The translations under genes were made by a program, and so were the position numbers. Shown piece after piece: positions 8,834 through 13,616 of a stretch of DNA of 13,616 nucleotides (its first letter is position 1; every line of letters begins with the position of its first letter). Where the stretch lies: assembly GCA_001872995.1 (NCBI GenBank), contig MNXO01000056.1, positions 1 through 13,616 on the forward strand, given 5' to 3'. Under the pieces are notes generated by a model. It was given only the letters and a program-made list of their open reading frames with translations. It ran no database searches and was not told the DNA's origin. Source of the DNA: Bacteroidetes bacterium CG2_30_32_10. GTDB taxonomy: Bacteria > Bacteroidota > Bacteroidia > Bacteroidales > CG2-30-32-10.

Positions 8834-9370
8834 TTAACCTTTATTATGGAGCTTAAAGCAAATATCCCAAATTACAATACCAACAGAAACAGCTATATTT
8901 AAAGAATGTTTAGTGCCATATTGAGGAATTTCAATACATCCATCCACATTGTTAATAATTTCTGCATCTACACCATTGATTTCATTACCAAAAACAAAAG
9001 CAATTTTTTTTTCTGTGGATGGATTAAATTTATCTAACATCATGCTTTCATCCACTTGTTCAATAGCAAAAACAGCATAATTGTCATTTTTAAGAGCTTC
9101 AATTGCCTTATCAGTAGATTCAAAGTAAAGCCAACTAACCGATTCAGTTGCTCCTAAAGCTGTTTTATGAATTTCCTTATTGGGAGGCGTGGCAGTGATG
9201 CCACATAAATAAATAGCTTCAATTAAAAATGCATCAGCAGTTCTAAAAACAGATCCAATATTATTCATACTCCTAATATTATCGAGCACAATAATAATAG
9301 GGTTTTTGACTGAACTTTTAAAATCGACTACATCCATACGATTCAATTCGCAGTTTTTTAATTTTCGCAT
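8834..9370 (-). CDS. SpoU/TrmH-family RNA 2'-O-methyltransferase
   Basis: A 178-residue protein with all three SPOUT motifs: NNIGSVFRT (36-44), containing the catalytic-type Arg R43; FVFGNEINGV (126-134 region) with E130; and IEIPQYGTKHSLNIAVSVGI (146-165), which forms the trefoil knot that binds S-adenosylmethionine. These enzymes methylate the ribose 2'-OH of tRNA or rRNA and usually act as dimers. It is short and lacks the N-terminal substrate-binding domain of the RlmB type, so it resembles compact TrmH/TrmL-like members; the exact target base cannot be assigned. Start is the ATG at 9370, with an exact TATTTTTG -7 box 32 bp upstream, consistent with a short leader. It is the first gene of an apparent two-gene operon with the YihY gene and is divergent from mutS. 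Confidence 0.92.
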   Translation of the reverse strand: MRKLKNCELNRMDVVDFKSSVKNPIIIVLDNIRSMNNIGSVFRTADAFLIEAIYLCGITATPPNKEIHKTALGATESVSWLYFESTDKAIEALKNDNYAVFAIEQVDESMMLDKFNPSTEKKIAFVFGNEINGVDAEIINNVDGCIEIPQYGTKHSLNIAVSVGIVIWDICFKLHNKG

Positions 9371-9401
9371 TCTTTTAACTTCAAAAGCATATTAATATTT
9401 A

Positions 9402-9409
9402 CAAAAATA
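9402..9409 (-). promoter_or_regulatory. -7 box for the methyltransferase-YihY operon
   Basis: TATTTTTG on the minus strand is an exact match to the Bacteroidota -7 consensus TAnnTTTG. It ends 32 bp before the ATG at 9370, giving a leader of roughly 25 nt. No convincing -33 TTG is present at the usual distance. Confidence 0.45.
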
Positions 9410-9442
9410 TCAAACAAAAATGAAACATCCCGGGTATTTTTT

Positions 9443-9450
9443 TAATTTTG
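9443..9450 (+). promoter_or_regulatory. -7 box for mutS
   Basis: TAATTTTG exactly fits TAnnTTTG and ends 28 bp before the TTG at 9479. It also lies just upstream of a 7-codon ORF beginning with ATG at 9459. No -33 element is evident. With the box at 9402-9409 it forms a compact divergent promoter pair. Confidence 0.45.
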
Positions 9451-9458
9451 TTTTTGAA

Positions 9459-9482
9459 ATGAATATAAAAATACGCTCTTGA
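9459..9482 (+). promoter_or_regulatory. possible 7-codon leader ORF overlapping the mutS start
   Basis: ATG at 9459 encodes MNIKIRS and stops at TGA 9480-9482, which overlaps the proposed TTG start of mutS (9479-9481) as TTGA. This arrangement could couple mutS initiation to termination of the leader. Equally, a single missing base would make this ATG the real mutS start. It may also be chance, as the ORF is very short. Confidence 0.25.
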
Positions 9483-12115
9483 CAGAAAAACGAGAAAATA
9501 CAATTGTTGAAACGCCATTAATGAAGCAATATAATGTCATTAAAGCAAAATATCCAGATGCTTTATTGCTTTTTAGAGTAGGCGATTTTTATGAAACTTT
9601 TGGCGAAGATGCCATTAAAACATCAAGCATTTTAGGCATCGTCCTCACTAGAAGAGCCAATGGTGCCGCATCTTATGTTGAATTAGCAGGATTTCCTTAT
9701 CATGCCATAGATACTTATTTGCCAAAATTAGTCAGAGCAGGTTTAAGAGTTGCAATTTGCGACCAATTAGAAGACCCAAAACTTACTAAAAAGATTGTAA
9801 AAAGAGGCGTTACAGAATTAGTAACGCCGGGAGTAGCTTATAATGACAAAGTTTTAGATTATAAATCTAATAATTTTTTAGCTGCTGTTCATTTCGAAAA
9901 AAAATTATCTGGTGTTTCATTCCTCGATGTATCAACGGGTGAATTTTTTGTTGCACAAGGAAATACTGAATATATTGATAAATTATTGCAAGGATTTCGT
10001 CCAAGTGAAGTGATTGTTCAGAAAAATAAAATGAGAGAATTTCAAGATACCTTTGGTGCTAAGTTTTATATTAACACGTTTGAAGATTGGGTGTTTACCA
10101 AAGATTTTACTTACGATTTACTACTTAAGCATTTTAAAACAACTTCTCTCAAAGGTTTTGGTGTTGATGATTTAGATTATGGTATTATTGCTGCTGGGGC
10201 TGCACTGCATTATCTTGCCGAAACTCAACACGACAAAGTTCAACATATTTGCAAAATTACCAGAATTGAAGAAGAACAATATGTTTGGCTCGATAAATTT
10301 ACTATTAGAAACTTAGAACTGCTCTATACCAATAATGAAAACGCAAAAACATTGCTAGACGTTATTGACCATACTATTTCTCCGATGGGAGCAAGATTAT
10401 TAAAGAGATGGATTACATTGCCACTGAAAAACAAACAATTGATAGAAGAAAGACTCGATATTGTTCAATATTTTATTGAGAATGCTGATTTCTATAATCT
10501 TATTGTAGAACAAACCAAACAAATTGGAGACATTGAACGATTAATTTCAAAAGTATCGATTGGAAAAATTACTCCTCGCGAACTAATTCAATTGAAAAGG
10601 GCACTTTACGCCATCGAAACCATTAAAAATATTTGTAAAGAAACCAATAATATTGCTTTTCAGAAAATAGCAGAGCAATTAAATCCTTGTTTGCTTGTAA
10701 GAGATAGAATTGAAAAAGAAATTAATCCGGATGCCCCAGTTTTATTGAATAAGGGAAATGTTATTTTAAGTGGCATATCCCCAGAACTCGATGAAATTAG
10801 AGAAATAGCTTATTCGGGTAAAGATTTTTTATTAGGAATTCAACAAAGAGAATCCGAAAAAACAGGAATCACTTCACTAAAAATTGCTTATAACAATATT
10901 TTTGGCTATTATATTGAAGTTACCAATACCCACAAGGACAAAGTACCATCTGAATGGCACAGAAAACAAACACTTACTAACTGCGAACGATACATCACCG
11001 ATGAACTAAAAGTATATGAGGAGAAAATTCTTGGTGCTGAAGAAAATATTTTAACCCTCGAAGCTAAAATATATAATGAACTTATTATTGCATTGATTGA
11101 TTATATTCAACCCATACAATTAAACGCTTCTTTGATTGCCCGATTAGATTGTTTATTGTCTTTCGCAGCTAATGCAAAGAAAAACAATTATTCTCGCCCA
11201 GAAATTAATGAAAGCCTGGTATTAGATATTATAAACGGTAGACATCCAGTTATTGAGCAACAACTCCCTTTGGGAGAACCATATATAGGAAATGATATAT
11301 ACTTAGACACCGAAAAGCAACAAATAGCAATCATTACAGGACCAAATATGTCTGGTAAATCTGCTTTGCTGAGACAAACAGCTTTAATAGTTCTAATGGC
11401 ACAGATGGGAAGTTTTGTTTCTGCTCAACAAGCAAACATTGGATTGGTAGATAAAATATTTACCCGTGTAGGTGCTTCCGACAATATTACTTCAGGTGAA
11501 TCTACTTTTATGGTTGAAATGAACGAAACAGCAAGCATTTTGAATAATATTTCTGAAAGAAGTCTCATTTTACTTGATGAAATTGGAAGAGGCACCAGTA
11601 CTTACGACGGCATTTCTATTGCTTGGTCAATTGCTGAGTATATTCATGAGCATATACAATGCAAAGCAAAAACACTTTTTGCCACCCATTACCACGAACT
11701 GAATGATATGGCTGCAGCTATGCCACGAATTAAGAATTTTAATGTTTCTATCAAAGAAATTGGGAACAAAGTTCTATTTTTAAGAAAATTAGTGCCTGGT
11801 GGAAGTGAGCATAGTTTTGGAATTCACGTTGCAAGAATGGCTGGAATGCCTACAGAAGTTGTTAAACGTGCCGAAGAAATACTTGCTCAACTCGAACAGT
11901 CGCACAATAATTCAAATCTTACAGATAAGACTAAAGAAATAGCTAAGAAAACTTCAAAAGAAAATAACTTACAATTGAGTTTTATTCAATTAGATGACCC
12001 TTTGCTTGAACAAATAAAACAAGACCTATTAAAAATAGACATCAATACCCTTACCCCTATCGAAGCACTGATGAAACTGAATGAGATTAAGCAAATTTTG
12101 AAGAAGAACAAGTGA
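9479..12115 (+). CDS. mutS: DNA mismatch repair ATPase MutS
   Basis: An 878-residue, full-length MutS, which recognises mismatches and small loops and recruits MutL in an ATP-dependent way. The mismatch-binding domain contains the Phe-X-Glu motif (F37-Y38-E39 in RVGDFYETFGEDA). Connector, lever and clamp regions follow (about 130-560). The ATPase domain has Walker A GPNMSGKS (621-628), the signature SGESTFMVEM (672-681), Walker B LILLDE (696-701) and ATHYHEL (735-741). The C-terminus carries the LTPIEALMKLNEIK segment (858-871) typical of MutS1. The only in-frame ATG/GTG/TTG codon before the conserved TPLMKQYN block is TTG 9479; an in-frame stop lies at 9455 and the next ATG is codon 15, inside that block. 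TTG initiation is therefore the best reading, though a missed base upstream is possible. The gene is divergent from the methyltransferase and convergent with the RCC1-like gene. Confidence 0.98.
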   Translation: MTEKRENTIVETPLMKQYNVIKAKYPDALLLFRVGDFYETFGEDAIKTSSILGIVLTRRANGAASYVELAGFPYHAIDTYLPKLVRAGLRVAICDQLEDPKLTKKIVKRGVTELVTPGVAYNDKVLDYKSNNFLAAVHFEKKLSGVSFLDVSTGEFFVAQGNTEYIDKLLQGFRPSEVIVQKNKMREFQDTFGAKFYINTFEDWVFTKDFTYDLLLKHFKTTSLKGFGVDDLDYGIIAAGAALHYLAETQHDKVQHICKITRIEEEQYVWLDKFTIRNLELLYTNNENAKTLLDVIDHTISPMGARLLKRWITLPLKNKQLIEERLDIVQYFIENADFYNLIVEQTKQIGDIERLISKVSIGKITPRELIQLKRALYAIETIKNICKETNNIAFQKIAEQLNPCLLVRDRIEKEINPDAPVLLNKGNVILSGISPELDEIREIAYSGKDFLLGIQQRESEKTGITSLKIAYNNIFGYYIEVTNTHKDKVPSEWHRKQTLTNCERYITDELKVYEEKILGAEENILTLEAKIYNELIIALIDYIQPIQLNASLIARLDCLLSFAANAKKNNYSRPEINESLVLDIINGRHPVIEQQLPLGEPYIGNDIYLDTEKQQIAIITGPNMSGKSALLRQTALIVLMAQMGSFVSAQQANIGLVDKIFTRVGASDNITSGESTFMVEMNETASILNNISERSLILLDEIGRGTSTYDGISIAWSIAEYIHEHIQCKAKTLFATHYHELNDMAAAMPRIKNFNVSIKEIGNKVLFLRKLVPGGSEHSFGIHVARMAGMPTEVVKRAEEILAQLEQSHNNSNLTDKTKEIAKKTSKENNLQLSFIQLDDPLLEQIKQDLLKIDINTLTPIEALMKLNEIKQILKKNK

Positions 12116-12134
12116 GTGTATTGATGTATTTTAC

Positions 12135-12167
12135 AAAGGTTCTACCTTTTAAAAAGGGAGAACCTTT
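12135..12167. terminator. hairpin between convergent mutS and RCC1-like genes
   Basis: Fourteen base pairs with a single A/G mismatch can form between 12135-12148 and 12154-12167 (outer arms AAAGGTTCT and AGAACCTTT), with a very A/T-rich tip. It starts 20 bp after the mutS stop and lies 30 bp beyond the stop of the oppositely oriented RCC1-like gene. There is no T-run immediately after the stem on either strand; a TTTTTT lies 13 bp downstream on the plus strand. It may act as a transcript-end hairpin for one or both genes. Confidence 0.5.
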
Positions 12168-12196
12168 ATGAAGAAAAAATTTTTTAAGTAATTAAA

Positions 12197-13540
12197 TTAT
12201 TGAATCATTATTTTTTCTGTTGTCATTTTTTGTCCAATATAAATTTTGGCAAAATAAATTCCTTTTGTTTTATCAGATAAATCGATATCAAATTTCTGAT
12301 TTGTACTAATAGATTGATAAACTTTTTCTCCAAGTAAGTTGTATATTTCAACAAATCCTTTTTCTTCAGAAAGAATGATGGTAAAATGTCCATTATTAGG
12401 ATTAGGAAAAACTAAAGCAGAAATTTGTTCAGCGATTTCATTTATAGCTAATATAGGGCACATACCACTTATATGCACAGGAATATTGCTATTGGTGTTA
12501 TTTCCATTGCCAAGTTCTCCGTATAAATTGCCTCCCCATGTCCAAGCGGTACTGTCATTTTTTCTAGCAAAAGAATGCCCTTCTCCAGCTGCAATAGTAG
12601 TGATACCCGTAAGCGTATTAACAGAAACAGGAACAGTGCTATTGGTGTTATTTCCATTGCCAAGCTGACCATTGTTGTTTCTACCCCAAGCCAAAACAGT
12701 ACCATCATTTTTCAATACGAAAGAATGCCAAGCCCCTCCAGCAATAGCAGTAATGCCAGTAATAGAACTTACAGTAACTGGAATATTGCTGTTAGCATAA
12801 GTTCCATTTCCTAGTTGACCATTGTCATTTTTTCCCCAAGCCCAAACAGTGCCATCATTTTTTAGTGCTAAAGAATGGAAAAACCCACCTGAAATGCTGA
12901 TTATATTTGTTAGCAAATTTACTTGAACAGGAACATTGCTATCGGTGTTAGTTCCATTGCCAAGTGCACCATCGCTATTATTTCCCCATGCCCATACAGT
13001 GCCATCGTTTTTTAAAGCTAAAGAAAAATTTGTTCCTGCAGCAATAGCAATGATGCCTGTGAGCGAATTAACAGGAACTGGAATATTGCTACTAATATTT
13101 GTTCCGTTTCCAAGGGCTCCTTCACCATTAAATCCCCAAGCCCAAACAGTACCATCATTTTTTAGTGCAAGGGAATGATATCTTCCACCTGCAATGGCAG
13201 TGATACCCGTAAGAGGGTTAACAGAAACTGGAACATTGCTACTGGTGTTATTACCATTGCCAAGTGCTCCATTGCTATTGTCTCCCCAAGCCCAAACAGT
13301 ACCATCATATTTCAATGCAAGCGAGTGCCTGTCACCACAAGCAACAGCAACAATTCCGCTTATATTACTTACAGAAACGGAGACATTGCTGTTGGTGTTA
13401 GTTCCATTGCCAAGTTGACCATTTGTGTTGTACCCCCACGACTGTACTGTGTTATTAATGCAAACTGCAAGAGTAAATTCCCTCCCGCATGCAATGGTTT
13501 GAGCATTAATAATGTTGCTCAAGCAAAAAATACCGAGCAA
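12197..13540 (-). CDS. RCC1-repeat beta-propeller protein with T9SS sorting domain
   Basis: From the TTG at 13540 this reads 447 residues. Residues 17-366 are seven consecutive repeats of exactly 50 residues with the RCC1 pattern: AxGxxHSLALKNDGTVWAWG, then NxxGxLGNGTNTxSNxPVxV. Seven units suit one closed seven-bladed propeller. Residues 372-447 are a T9SS type A sorting domain (VFPNPNNGHFTIIL to EKIMIQ), so the protein is probably secreted or anchored on the surface. A binding role is likely by fold; no enzyme motif is visible and the partner is unknown. The TTG is unlikely to be the natural start: the frame stays open upstream, and a lysine-rich n-region lies there (IKIYKIKKIIYIIA) that would complete the signal peptide ending NAQ. 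That stretch has no ATG, GTG or TTG. The true start is probably a non-standard codon (ATT 13582 or ATA 13567), or the ATG is lost by mutation or error. Confidence 0.9.
   Translation of the reverse strand: MLGIFCLSNIINAQTIACGREFTLAVCINNTVQSWGYNTNGQLGNGTNTNSNVSVSVSNISGIVAVACGDRHSLALKYDGTVWAWGDNSNGALGNGNNTSSNVPVSVNPLTGITAIAGGRYHSLALKNDGTVWAWGFNGEGALGNGTNISSNIPVPVNSLTGIIAIAAGTNFSLALKNDGTVWAWGNNSDGALGNGTNTDSNVPVQVNLLTNIISISGGFFHSLALKNDGTVWAWGKNDNGQLGNGTYANSNIPVTVSSITGITAIAGGAWHSFVLKNDGTVLAWGRNNNGQLGNGNNTNSTVPVSVNTLTGITTIAAGEGHSFARKNDSTAWTWGGNLYGELGNGNNTNSNIPVHISGMCPILAINEIAEQISALVFPNPNNGHFTIILSEEKGFVEIYNLLGEKVYQSISTNQKFDIDLSDKTKGIYFAKIYIGQKMTTEKIMIQ
12443..13492 (-). repeat. seven tandem 150-bp coding repeats (RCC1 units)
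   Basis: The seven RCC1 units are each exactly 150 bp with no insertion or deletion. A landmark around the TVWAWG codons recurs in strict phase near 12549, 12699, 12849, 12999, 13149, 13299 and 13449. Similarity is visible in the DNA itself (for example CCATCATTTTTTAGTGC in several units on the plus strand) as well as in protein. The terminal units, near 13449 and 12549, are the most diverged, as is common in arrays that expand internally. Confidence 0.92.
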
Positions 13541-13592
13541 TGCGATAATGTAAATTATTTTTTTTATTTTGTAAATTTTAATAAATATTTGG
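13541..13592 (-). other. probable missing N-terminus (signal-peptide n-region) of the RCC1-like protein, no standard start codon
   Basis: In frame with the RCC1 ORF, this stretch encodes lysines and isoleucines (KIYKIKK, then IIYIIAL) leading into LGIFCLSNIINAQ, which together make a normal signal peptide. No ATG, GTG or TTG occurs in this frame up to the window edge. ATA 13567, placed where a Met before KKIIYIIAL would be expected, and ATT 13582 are the best candidates for the initiating position. Confidence 0.55.
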
Positions 13593-13598
13593 TTATTA

Positions 13599-13606
13599 CA
13601 AAGGTA
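13599..13606 (-). promoter_or_regulatory. -7 box for the RCC1-like gene
   Basis: TACCTTTG on the minus strand is an exact TAnnTTTG match. The -33 element would lie beyond the right edge. A transcript from here would begin near 13592, which limits where translation can start and supports a start within 13540-13590. Confidence 0.5.
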
Positions 13607-13616
13607 ATATAAAATA

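Noticed and set aside
9427..9437. CCCGGG palindrome as an operator
   Set aside because: Only six bases are symmetric and there is no second copy or flanking symmetry; noted only as part of the divergent promoter region.
12443..13492. Regular spacing reminiscent of a CRISPR array or satellite
   Set aside because: The 150-bp period is a whole number of codons, the repeats are degenerate over their full length, there are no short identical repeats with unique spacers, and the units encode RCC1 blades.
12339..13612. Several plus-strand ORFs of 74-145 codons across the RCC1-like gene
   Set aside because: They lie antisense to the repeat array and share its 150-bp periodicity; low-complexity repeat coding leaves the opposite frames open. 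The sense frame has RCC1 repeats and a T9SS tail, and the antisense products resemble nothing recognisable.
1..13616. Defence, toxin-antitoxin, mobile-element or other undescribed multi-gene system
   Set aside because: All ORFs of substance belong to recognisable families (C25, M14, S9, YihY, SpoU, MutS, RCC1); no transposase, integrase, terminal repeats, tRNA or unknown gene cassette is visible.

Overview
The window looks like chromosomal DNA from a member of the Bacteroidota. It is AT-rich throughout. The -7 boxes fit TAnnTTTG, and no Shine-Dalgarno sequence stands out before any gene. Secreted proteins with signal peptides ending in xAQ and C-terminal type IX secretion (T9SS) sorting domains are abundant. 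The genus cannot be named from the sequence alone; a Chitinophagia/Sphingobacteriia- or Flavobacteriia-like low-GC organism is reasonable.

Layout, left to right. (1) 1-7719, all minus strand, holds three exported peptidases of complementary type: a gingipain-like C25 cysteine endopeptidase cut by the left edge, an M14 zinc carboxypeptidase with accessory domains and a T9SS tail, and an S9 dipeptidyl-peptidase. The S9 and M14 genes are 65 bp apart and may share a transcript that ends at a hairpin at 2679-2699; the C25 gene has its own promoter-like sequence beyond that. The S9 gene carries an apparent one-base frameshift that separates its signal peptide from the catalytic ORF. (2) 7860-9370, minus strand: a SpoU/TrmH-family RNA methyltransferase and a YihY/BrkB membrane protein, 2 bp apart, probably one operon. 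(3) 9479-12115, plus strand: a complete mutS with a TTG start, divergent from the methyltransferase across 108 bp carrying a -7 box for each direction. (4) 12197 to about 13590, minus strand: an RCC1-type protein of seven exact 50-residue repeats plus a T9SS tail, convergent with mutS. It has a promoter-like -7 box but no ATG, GTG or TTG between that box and the middle of the signal peptide.

Functionally, the left half suggests extracellular protein digestion: endoproteolysis, then trimming from both ends of the peptides. The middle is housekeeping (RNA modification, mismatch repair, an envelope protein). The right end is a surface or secreted beta-propeller. I saw no tRNA, rRNA, CRISPR, insertion sequence, phage gene or defence cassette, and I cannot support a new multi-gene system here. 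The most notable points are irregular 5' ends in three genes and the strictly periodic RCC1 array. There is no gene-free stretch longer than 300 bp.
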